Shown here piece by piece: positions 1 through 5,334 of a DNA stretch of 9,741 bases. Location: the NCBI GenBank assembly GCA_964605795.1, contig CAZSDZ010000075.1, positions 1 through 9,741 of the forward strand, written 5' to 3'. The notes below the pieces were generated by a model. It was not told where the DNA came from and did not search any database. It worked only from the letters and a program-made list of their open reading frames with translations. Position numbers and translations under genes: made by a program. This DNA is from JAFGOM01 sp964605795. Its GTDB lineage: Archaea > Halobacteriota > Methanomicrobia > Methanomicrobiales > Methanospirillaceae. Position 1 is the stretch's first letter. Each line of letters begins with the position of its first letter.

Positions 1-18
1 TGTTCCGTGAAAAGAGGC

Positions 19-133
19 TTAGCCACCTGTAAGGTATAAATTCACAAACTCAGGTATCTCAGCCTTCCATCCCAATAACGTCCCTGCTTTCGTCACATCA
101 GCCCATGTATCACTACCTGAACTACGGAGTTTT
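19..133 (-). pseudogene. C-terminal remnant of an NAD-dependent epimerase/dehydratase-like gene
   Basis: Reading the minus strand down to a TAA at 21-19 gives an open stretch containing DTWADVTKAGTLLGWKAEIP. This matches the usual C-terminal signature of extended short-chain dehydrogenase/epimerases (T-x-A-D-[IV]-[ST]-K-A-x3-LG-[WY]-x-[AP]), where the last helix packs after the sugar-nucleotide site. Only about 35 residues remain. The 5' part should lie on the far side of the insertion sequence, but 1945-2106 shows no continuing epimerase frame, so this reads as a decayed or rearranged remnant. It lies in the same frame as the transposase, separated from it by the TAG at 141-139. The last residues (EFVNLYLTGG) are not typical for the family, which suggests further decay. 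The resemblance is recognised from a short motif only. Confidence 0.45.
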
Positions 134-143
134 GTACACTACT
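134..143. repeat. Left terminal inverted repeat of the IS
   Basis: gtacactact, the exact reverse complement of 1935-1944. It overlaps the transposase TAG (141-139). Its core tacactac also appears at the transposase promoter. Confidence 0.7.
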
Positions 144-1830
144 CTACTAAAAACCGGCGACCGGCGAACAGGTCAGTCATACCCAATGCTGCAACTTGCT
201 TTTTCAGATCAGTGGTTGCATTCACAAAGAAGACCTCAATCTCTTTTCCCAGAATGACCTCTAATTTCTCTACCTTTGCTAATTTTTTGAGAAAAACAGA
301 CTCGGACAGTGTCACATCTTTAGAATTCGATGAATTAATCATCCAGCGAAGAGCGGAAAGCAGTCGGAATGCCAGAATACAAACAAAAATTATGGCCTTT
401 ACTCTTGATTCCAATCTATGTCGGATCGGTTTAAGCTCTTCTTCAGTCTTAATTGTCCTGAATGCCTTCTCAATGAAGTCTTTTTCAAGATACATCCTGA
501 CGACCTCCTGAGCTGAATAGGTAGTCTCAGATGAGTATAACAGAAACTTTCCATCCATTGATTTCGCTTCAGCAATCTTTTTTTCATTGACTGACCATGA
601 GAAGTCCACAATTTTCTCGTCTTCCGGGTATTCGATGATAAAAAATCGTTTCCACCCATTCAGAATTCCTTTCACTGCTAATTTCAAATTTTGTTGCGAA
701 TTGAAATGTAATTCGGATTTTAACCCATCTAACTCTTGAGATATCACATAAATGGCTTTATTTCTTCTGATGAGAGATTTCGTTGCTTTCGTCACATTCC
801 TGTATACGACAGTTTCTCGCATTTGCCCATATAATTCAGCATGAATTTTACATGCATACAATTCCCCGGTATTTTTGCATGGAACCAGAAAATCAGGCTT
901 CTCTGGAATTTCCGTTGTTATTATAATCTCTTTTGCTTCATCAGATGTTTTTGGAATCCCGCAAATTATCTTCCAACCCATACTTTCCAGAGCGTTTACT
1001 GTTTTGTTTGAAGTGTTCCCCCGATCCCAGATTATTGTTCCATTCTGGATAGAAAAATCAGATAAACGAGGAATAACATGCTGCATTGTTGTTATTGACG
1101 TATGATTTCCAGGATGTATCATATGAGCCAGGGGCTGGTTGTCATATTTCGAGACTAAAAGAGAGAGATTAAACTGCTGCTGCCTCCAGTTTTCAGCATT
1201 ATGTCCTTTTTCAGCAAGTGGACATGTATTCCCATACGTAATCATGGAGGTCATATCATAGGCCAGATATTCACTCTCATTTTTGGGTAACGGGTTTTGA
1301 TTTCGCCATATTGCATAGAGAGATTCATCTATTGCTTTAGTATTGTCCACTATTCTGCCTGATGTTGGATCTTCGTAACAAATGCAGTCAAGAGCTGCAA
1401 AAAAAGCATCTCTGTCAACTCCTTTCGAAGATAATTGTGAGATTTCCGGGAGAAATGTTCCGTCGATCCAGTCTTCAAGTTGGGTAGCACTTTCCGGGTC
1501 CAGAGCCCGGTTAATCGCCCAAAGCGTAAGCAGTTTTCCTGGGCTGTTTGCTTTTCTTCTTCCTTTGAGGCCACAAATTCGATCAATTGTTTCGACCATA
1601 TGCATCTGGCTCGCAATAGTCCACAAGACTGTTACATCGCCTGCTCGAACTGAACGGTCAGGAGGTTTCCAAGCCATCACGGTTTTTTTCGGTAAAGGAA
1701 CTTTTTCCTCGCTACTTTCAACTCCCAGATACTTGACGAATTCACTACGGACTTTCTTTCCCTCTCTGACGCTCCGGTATTCGCACAGGTAAATTCTGTT
1801 CCCTTTTTTCATACGCCGAATCCATGCCAT
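139..1830 (-). CDS. IS1634/IS4-family DDE transposase
   Basis: A 563-residue protein that would cut and join the element's DNA ends using an RNase H-fold DDE centre with two metal ions. The visible acidic residues are D192 in LAYDMTS, D269 in IIWDRGN, and E454 in the KDFIEKAFRTIK block, which is the Y-x2-[KR]-x3-E-x3-[FY]-[RK]-x-[IL]-K type C1 signature of the IS4 superfamily. The 261-residue gap between D269 and E454 less the two ends fits the beta-strand insertion seen in IS4 relatives. The N-terminus (MAWIRRMKKGNRIYLCEY...) and the 550-600 residue length are typical of IS1634 members. The frame is intact, so the protein may be active. The ATG at 1830-1828 has no Shine-Dalgarno; a TATA-like tract at 1853-1863 lies about 27 bp upstream, so the mRNA is probably leaderless. 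The stop lies in the terminal repeat. Confidence 0.9.
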   Translation of the reverse strand: MAWIRRMKKGNRIYLCEYRSVREGKKVRSEFVKYLGVESSEEKVPLPKKTVMAWKPPDRSVRAGDVTVLWTIASQMHMVETIDRICGLKGRRKANSPGKLLTLWAINRALDPESATQLEDWIDGTFLPEISQLSSKGVDRDAFFAALDCICYEDPTSGRIVDNTKAIDESLYAIWRNQNPLPKNESEYLAYDMTSMITYGNTCPLAEKGHNAENWRQQQFNLSLLVSKYDNQPLAHMIHPGNHTSITTMQHVIPRLSDFSIQNGTIIWDRGNTSNKTVNALESMGWKIICGIPKTSDEAKEIIITTEIPEKPDFLVPCKNTGELYACKIHAELYGQMRETVVYRNVTKATKSLIRRNKAIYVISQELDGLKSELHFNSQQNLKLAVKGILNGWKRFFIIEYPEDEKIVDFSWSVNEKKIAEAKSMDGKFLLYSSETTYSAQEVVRMYLEKDFIEKAFRTIKTEEELKPIRHRLESRVKAIIFVCILAFRLLSALRWMINSSNSKDVTLSESVFLKKLAKVEKLEVILGKEIEVFFVNATTDLKKQVAALGMTDLFAGRRFLVE

Positions 1831-1854
1831 TGTAGTGTATATTTAACACTACAA
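1830..1854. promoter_or_regulatory. Palindromic operator candidate at the transposase promoter
   Basis: Perfect 9-bp arms, ttgtagtgt (1830-1838) and acactacaa (1846-1854), around a 7-bp spacer. The site spans from the TATA-like tract to the start codon. The arm core gtagtgt is shared with both terminal repeats (135-142 and 1936-1943), so the transposase could bind here and repress itself (inference). As RNA, it would fold back over the start codon in any longer read-through transcript. Confidence 0.5.
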
Positions 1855-1863
1855 ATATAAAAA
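1853..1863 (-). promoter_or_regulatory. TATA-like box of the transposase gene
   Basis: On the minus strand this reads tttttatattt. Its centre is about 27 bp before the ATG, which places the likely transcript start at or next to the start codon. Confidence 0.4.
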
Positions 1864-1882
1864 TCTTCCCTCTTTAATGGGG

Positions 1883-1912
1883 TTATTTTTAAAAAATAAA
1901 GCCAAATTGGCT
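1883..1912. repeat. Two adjoining palindromes in the IS right subterminal region
   Basis: 1883-1899 is a 17-bp palindrome (ttattttt, one base, aaaaataa). 1900-1912 is a 13-bp palindrome (agccaa, one base, ttggct). They lie side by side between the promoter and the right terminal repeat. They could be protein-binding sites or could block incoming transcription; nothing in the sequence decides which. Confidence 0.5.
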
Positions 1913-1934
1913 AGTTCTAAAAATGAGCGCCGTT

Positions 1935-1944
1935 AGTAGTGTAC
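1935..1944. repeat. Right terminal inverted repeat of the IS
   Basis: agtagtgtac, the exact reverse complement of 134-143, lying 105 bp beyond the transposase start codon. Confidence 0.7.
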
Positions 1945-2106
1945 CCTATCTCCTTAACTCATGTTTTAAAGGATTGTTGTTCACAGAGGAAAAGAGGGAT
2001 AATTAGTTCTTTCACATCGTTTGTCTTTTATCCAACGGATGATACAAAGAGATGTTTTTCATGGTAATGAATAAGTCCCTGTTATACCGGGATTTGAAAA
2101 AAGATA
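1945..2106. other. Short intergenic stretch between the IS and the acylphosphatase gene
   Basis: No convincing coding frame in either direction. The minus-strand frames are broken by stops and show no epimerase-like sequence, which matters for interpreting the remnant at 19-133. Confidence 0.6.
2097..2102 (-). terminator. Weak oligo-T tract after the acylphosphatase gene
   Basis: A6 on the plus strand (T6 on the minus strand), 5 bases past the TGA. No clear hairpin precedes it. Confidence 0.3.
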
Positions 2107-2667
2107 TCAGGCGAGAATACCAGCACGTTCCAATGCATCTTTGATAACTTTCAGTTCATTCTCGACCCGGTTGAACCGATCATCAAGACTTCTGTTAAGA
2201 TCTGTGCGTAAGGACCGTATCTCTTCAACGGTCTGGTCCTGTTTCTGTATCATCTGATCCTGCTTACCGATCATTTGATCCTGTTTATCCAGCATCAGTT
2301 CTCCAATTTCAACAGAACGCGTAGTGTTTTTATCACTCCTGGCCAGATACGTAAGAGCAGTATCCAGCCGCTCTCCCAGTTCTTCATCAGGATCCCCTCG
2401 CTCTATCTCAAAATAAGTCCACTTCCCCTCGTATGTTCCCGGGGTTATGGTGATAGATTCAACGTGAATCGGATCGTCAACAATCCGTATTCCCGAGGTA
2501 AATTTTTTCAGATCTTCTTCAGTACCTTCAGCAATTATCTCCACATCATATCCGGGACAATTTCTGACAATGCCGGTGATATTGCATGAGCGGGCAATTT
2601 TGGTGACCCTGTCCCGGTAACCGACCCGCTGAACCTCTCCGGTGACGATAATTTTCTGATGTTTCAT
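2107..2667 (-). CDS. Acylphosphatase domain fused to a coiled-coil tail
   Basis: The protein has 186 residues. Residues 5-90 form an acylphosphatase domain, which hydrolyses acyl phosphates such as carbamoyl- or acetyl-phosphate in the cytoplasm. The phosphate-binding loop reads GEVQRVGYR, with catalytic Arg18, and GIVRNCPGY supplies Asn36; the 18-residue spacing between them equals that of the classic enzymes (Arg23/Asn41). Arg14 replaces the usual Gly in VQGVGYR. Ordinary acylphosphatases end near residue 90-100. Here about 95 more residues follow: a charged helix (93-125), three 7-residue repeats starting KQDQ (128-148), and a heptad-like helix ending ...KVIKDALERAGILA. The tail should form a coiled coil and probably an oligomer. 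No Shine-Dalgarno precedes the ATG, and a TATA-like box at 2691-2698 sits about 27 bp away, so the mRNA may be leaderless. The physiological substrate is unknown. Confidence 0.85.
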   Translation of the reverse strand: MKHQKIIVTGEVQRVGYRDRVTKIARSCNITGIVRNCPGYDVEIIAEGTEEDLKKFTSGIRIVDDPIHVESITITPGTYEGKWTYFEIERGDPDEELGERLDTALTYLARSDKNTTRSVEIGELMLDKQDQMIGKQDQMIQKQDQTVEEIRSLRTDLNRSLDDRFNRVENELKVIKDALERAGILA

Positions 2668-2690
2668 GTATATCAGATCGCATTCTTTCG

Positions 2691-2698
2691 TATATATT
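2691..2698 (-). promoter_or_regulatory. TATA-like box of the acylphosphatase gene
   Basis: The minus strand reads aatatata, with its centre about 27 bp before the ATG at 2667-2665. No Shine-Dalgarno-like purine run lies between, which favours a leaderless transcript. Confidence 0.5.
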
Positions 2699-2835
2699 CT
2701 TCCTGATTCTTTTTAACAGCATCAAAACCCAGGTATTACCCTTATGCTGCCTTGTTCGTAGGTGACTTTGAAAATATGTGATTATTATGGCATAATTCCA
2801 TGCACGGGTCTTTTGTGTATAAACAAAACAATGTG

Positions 2836-2846
2836 CATAAATAATC
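2836..2846 (+). promoter_or_regulatory. TATA-like box before the candidate small RNA
   Basis: cataaataatc, centred about 26-27 bp before 2868, the first base of the long hairpin. A second candidate, TATAAA at 2818-2823, would start transcription near 2847. Confidence 0.3.
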
Positions 2847-2865
2847 AAAAACGGTACCTATTGAT

Positions 2866-3003
2866 GTCTGGTTGTACCCTTGTCCAGGTGTATCGCAGAC
2901 ACCTGGCACAGGATATCGTACACCAGCAGATAATAAGACGTGATTGATTTGGCGTCCGGCAGGAATACCGTGTTTTTTTCCTGCCGGATGTTTCTTTCGT
3001 TTA
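2866..3003 (+). ncRNA. Candidate structured small RNA of about 130-140 nt
   Basis: Two stem-loops follow a TATA-like box. Stem-loop 1 (2868-2926) pairs ctgg with ccag, t-gtac with gtac-a, cc with gg, tgt with aca, and finally the perfect 8-bp arms ccaggtgt (2884-2891) and acacctgg (2899-2906) around a 7-nt loop. That is about 22 base pairs with small bulges. Stem-loop 2 (2955-2988) is a perfect 11-bp, GC-rich stem and is followed by T-rich DNA resembling a terminator. No long convincing protein gene occupies the region. I recognise no known RNA family: there is no tRNA T-loop, and it is too short for SRP RNA or RNase P RNA. Stem-loop 1 could instead be a remnant of a small inverted-repeat element. 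Transcription is inferred, not shown. Confidence 0.35.
2955..3003 (+). terminator. GC-rich hairpin followed by a T-rich tract
   Basis: Arms tccggcaggaa (2955-2965) and ttcctgccgga (2978-2988) are perfectly complementary around a 12-nt, T-rich loop. The plus strand continues with tgtttctttcgttt. This is a likely transcription end for a plus-strand transcript upstream, the candidate small RNA being the only obvious one. On the minus strand no T-run follows. Confidence 0.5.
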
Positions 3004-3451
3004 AAAGAAATCAATCTGCAGATAATTGTATACTCCTCTCCTCTACTTAAGGTTCAATAATAACCTGATATCAGTTGAAATTATCTATGCAATTATCAAC
3101 CAAATATGTTAACAATTAAACAACTATCCTAAAATATAATTTTACATAATACAGATATTTTCACCAGTAATCATCAAAAATGCGGCACCTCTTCTTTCCA
3201 TTCATTCTGAAATGGGATTTGATAACCATTATTAATTAATCTCCGTTTTCATTAAATAAAAAATCTTATCAATTTTCGCAAAAGGAAAAGTTAGATTAAA
3301 ATAATTAATAAATAGGAATTTTTAATTAATAAAAATTACATATTATGTCTTTTTCTCACCAAAATTCATCAAATCTGTCTGATCTATCCAATCTCCATAT
3401 ATAGGGGAACCATCCGATACTGTTGTACCAGAACCATCAAGGGCCTCTTCC
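3004..3451. other. Very AT-rich intergenic tract upstream of the fwd promoter
   Basis: No coding frame I trust. Composition is strongly AT-rich from about 3055 to 3350. The motif taattaat recurs at 3232-3240, near 3302-3310 and at 3323-3330, always within longer A/T runs. A second TATA-like element, catatatag, lies at 3396-3404. The tract could bind chromatin proteins or hold upstream activating sites for the fwd operon; neither is shown by the sequence. Confidence 0.4.
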
Positions 3452-3477
3452 CAAAAAGTCAGTATATATACTTTTTG
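3452..3477 (+). promoter_or_regulatory. fwd operon promoter: TATA box bracketed by an inverted repeat
   Basis: caaaaagt (3452-3459) and actttttg (3470-3477) are perfect 8-bp inverted arms with a 10-bp spacer. Nested inside is the palindrome agtatatatact (3461-3472), a good archaeal TATA box. Transcription would start near 3493-3498, giving a leader of about 110 nt. A factor bound to the arms would compete directly with TATA-binding protein, so repression is the simplest reading. Metal supply (W/Mo) is a plausible but unproven signal. Downstream, gatgcaa is repeated at 3477-3483 and 3487-3493, one helical turn apart. Confidence 0.5.
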
Positions 3478-3592
3478 ATGCAAGGGGATGCAAAAGATCT
3501 GCTCCGTCCTTTTTTGGGTTTCCACACCTGAAGAAAAGAGACGAAAAATATCTGTTTGCAGTCTGATGAACTCTGTTTAACGGTATCATATC

Positions 3593-3597
3593 AGGAG
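3593..3597 (+). promoter_or_regulatory. Shine-Dalgarno of fwdD
   Basis: aggag ends 8 nt before the ATG at 3606. It fixes the start and shows that the operon's first gene is led, unlike the transposase and acylphosphatase genes nearby. Confidence 0.7.
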
Positions 3598-3605
3598 AAC
3601 CAAAG

Positions 3606-4010
3606 ATGTCAGCAATCTCTATCAACCTGATCTCCGGGCGGACTATCCAGCAGGGTGTCTCCATGGAAGGCGGGAAAGAGAAGGATAAATATCGCAAGGC
3701 ATGCGGCATTATCGAGATGGACAACGAAGATTTCAAGAAACTGGGTATCATGAAGAACACGAATGTGGAGGTCACCAGTGCATATGGAAGTGTTGTCGTC
3801 AAGGCCATCGAGGCAACCCAGGGTCCGCACCCGGGGGTAGCCTTTATTCCCATGGGGCCATGGGCTAACACGGTTGTCAGCGATGAGACCTACAGCACCG
3901 GGATGCCTACTTTTAAAGGAACACCGGTTACCATACAACCGGCACCCAACAAACCGGTTTTACCAACAATACAACTGATGCGATACAACTGCTGGGGTGA
4001 AGAGCAATGA
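3606..4010 (+). CDS. fwdD: Formylmethanofuran dehydrogenase subunit D
   Basis: A 134-residue protein, the usual size for FwdD/FmdD. It is a small beta-barrel molybdopterin dinucleotide-binding domain, corresponding to the C-terminal domain of formate dehydrogenases. Here it is a separate subunit that helps FwdB hold the bis-pterin W/Mo cofactor. Family features are the opening INLISGRTIQQGVSMEGGK, the segment YGSVVVKAIEA after a turn around residue 58, and the loop GPHPGVAFIPMGPWAN (about 73-88), which sits near the cofactor. It is the first gene of a D-B-A-C operon in the cytoplasm. Its last four bases (ATGA) overlap the fwdB start, so the two are likely translationally coupled. The sequence cannot tell a tungsten (fwd) from a molybdenum (fmd) isoenzyme; the symbol is by convention. 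Confidence 0.93.
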   Translation: MSAISINLISGRTIQQGVSMEGGKEKDKYRKACGIIEMDNEDFKKLGIMKNTNVEVTSAYGSVVVKAIEATQGPHPGVAFIPMGPWANTVVSDETYSTGMPTFKGTPVTIQPAPNKPVLPTIQLMRYNCWGEEQ

Positions 4011-5323
4011 CAAAGACAATTTCAGACGTGATATGTCCGTTTTGCGGAACTCTTTGTGATGACCTTGTGGTTACCGTCAGTGACGACGGGAAGAAACTGC
4101 TTGATGTCGAGAACGCCTGTGCCATCGGTGCAGAGAAGTTCCTGCACTCCCAGGCATCAGATCGGGTAACACGACCGAGGATGCTGCAGGAAGATGGCAG
4201 TGCCGTAGAGGTCAGTTACAATGAGGCAATTGAGTATACTGCCCAGCTCCTCGCAAAGGCAAAAAAACCACTCATGTATGGTTGGAGTTCTACCTCCTGT
4301 GAGGCACAGAGTGTCGGCAGCGAGATTGCCGAGCAGGTCGGGGCAATCATTGATAACACTGCGGCAGTCTGCCACGGAACAACCCTTGTTGCGGTCCAGA
4401 ATGTCGGTATCCCAAGTTGTACCCTTGGAGAGGTCAAGAACCGGGCAGATCGGATCATCTTCTGGGGATGCAACCCGGCACACGCACACCCGCGTCACAT
4501 GTCCCGGTACTCCATCTTCCCCCGTGGGTACTTCACCGGAAAGGGACACAAGAACAGGAAACTGATTGTCGTTGATCCACGAACAACCGACACCTCAAGC
4601 CTTGCCGATATTCACCTGCAGGTTGAACAGGGGGCTGATTACGAGTTACTCCAGGCACTGCGGGCAGCTGTTCGGGGACAGGAACTCACTGGTGATATCA
4701 TCGCAGGTGTCCCGAAAGCAAAGGTCTACGAGTCTGCTGAACTCTTAAAGAGCGGCCGGTTCGGGGTCATCTTCTTCGGTATGGGTGTTACCCAGTCGTT
4801 AGGAAAGGACCACAACATCGATGCAGCAATCATGCTCACGAAGGATCTCAATGAGTATACCAAATTCTCCATCATCGCCATGCGGGGCCACTATAATGTC
4901 ACCGGCTCTGGCCAGGTCCTTGGCTGGCAGTTCGGGTTCCCTTACTCGGTCGATCTCTCCCGGGGATTTGCACGGTATAATCCCGGTGAGACCGGTTCGA
5001 TCGAGATACTGAAACGGAAAGAGGCAGATGCCATCATGGTGCTCGGCAGCGACCCGGGTGCACACTTCCCGATCAGCTGTGTCAGGGAGATAGCGAACCT
5101 GCCTTCAGTCTGTATCGATCCCCACATCACCCCGACGAGCGAGATCTGTAAACTCCATGTCCCGGTTGCCTTTGTCGGTGTCGAGGTCGGAGGGAACTGC
5201 TATCGAATGGATAATGTCCCGATTGACTCGCGAAAGGTGGTCGAGCCTCCGGAAGGCATGATGACCGATGAGGAATTCCTGAGGGCAGTAAATACCCGCA
5301 TCGCAGAGATAAAAGCGGCATAA
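4007..5323 (+). CDS. fwdB: Formylmethanofuran dehydrogenase subunit B (catalytic, W/Mo-pterin)
   Basis: 438 residues, close to the family norm of about 430. FwdB reduces CO2 to formate at a tungsten- or molybdenum-bis-pterin centre, taking electrons through one [4Fe-4S] cluster. Cluster ligands are visible as C10, C13, C17 and C38 (ICPFCGTLCDD...ENACAIGAEK). C122 in AVCHGTT is the expected metal ligand, followed by the conserved H123; this is a normal Cys (TGC), not selenocysteine as in some methanogen FwdB. Later family blocks include FWGCNPAHAHPRHMSRY, VVDPRTTDTS, the GMGVTQSLGKDHN region, and GSDPGAHFP. The protein resembles the large subunit of formate dehydrogenase without its C-terminal domain, which FwdD supplies. 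The gene overlaps fwdD by 4 bp and is 11 nt from fwdA. The product formate is known to travel through an internal channel to FwdA. Confidence 0.96.
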   Translation: MTKTISDVICPFCGTLCDDLVVTVSDDGKKLLDVENACAIGAEKFLHSQASDRVTRPRMLQEDGSAVEVSYNEAIEYTAQLLAKAKKPLMYGWSSTSCEAQSVGSEIAEQVGAIIDNTAAVCHGTTLVAVQNVGIPSCTLGEVKNRADRIIFWGCNPAHAHPRHMSRYSIFPRGYFTGKGHKNRKLIVVDPRTTDTSSLADIHLQVEQGADYELLQALRAAVRGQELTGDIIAGVPKAKVYESAELLKSGRFGVIFFGMGVTQSLGKDHNIDAAIMLTKDLNEYTKFSIIAMRGHYNVTGSGQVLGWQFGFPYSVDLSRGFARYNPGETGSIEILKRKEADAIMVLGSDPGAHFPISCVREIANLPSVCIDPHITPTSEICKLHVPVAFVGVEVGGNCYRMDNVPIDSRKVVEPPEGMMTDEEFLRAVNTRIAEIKAA

Positions 5324-5329
5324 GGTGAT
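5323..5329 (+). promoter_or_regulatory. Shine-Dalgarno of fwdA overlapping the fwdB stop
   Basis: aggtgat begins in the fwdB TAA and ends 5 nt before the fwdA ATG at 5335, favouring re-initiation by the same ribosomes. Confidence 0.6.
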
Positions 5330-5334
5330 TAAAA

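Larger units (their letters stand above)
134..1944 (-). mobile_element. IS1634/IS4-type insertion sequence
   Basis: About 1.8 kb bounded by a perfect 10-bp inverted repeat: gtacactact at 134-143 and its complement agtagtgtac at 1935-1944. It contains one long DDE transposase gene on the minus strand. The two ends may match further outward (CTCC..TA..TCA on both sides) if one gap is allowed, so the true tips could lie up to about 18 bp outside these coordinates. I see no matching 5-6 bp target duplication. The transposase stop codon sits inside the left terminal repeat. The right subterminal 110 bp is unusually palindromic (1830-1854, 1883-1899 and 1900-1912). Base composition is clearly more AT-rich than the fwd operon, as expected for transferred DNA. 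Confidence 0.8.

Noticed and set aside
2240..2290. CRISPR-like repeats
   Set aside because: The 21-bp repeats are directly adjacent, have no spacers and encode the 7-residue coiled-coil units of the acylphosphatase tail.
2866..2930. tRNA or tRNA remnant
   Set aside because: There is no TTCRANY T-loop, acceptor stem or anticodon arm of the right size; it is a single long hairpin.
2762..2947. 61-residue plus-strand frame starting with GTG and ending just before the GC-rich hairpin
   Set aside because: Weak start context, odd composition and no recognisable pattern; the base pairing in 2868-2926 explains the sequence better. A tiny protein cannot be fully excluded.
2742..3014. 90-residue open frame on the minus strand across the candidate RNA
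   Set aside because: It runs through both hairpins, has no Shine-Dalgarno or promoter that I can see, and its composition (many Lys, Gly and His runs, no domain pattern) does not look like a protein.
3526..3580. C/D-box-like RNA in the fwdD leader (tgatgaa with a nearby ctga)
   Set aside because: The boxes are in the wrong order and lack the D'/C' arrangement and terminal stem; the motifs are short enough to occur by chance.
4370..4376. Possible selenocysteine codon at the FwdB active site
   Set aside because: The codon for residue 122 is TGC (Cys), and the frame contains no in-frame TGA, so this is the cysteine form.
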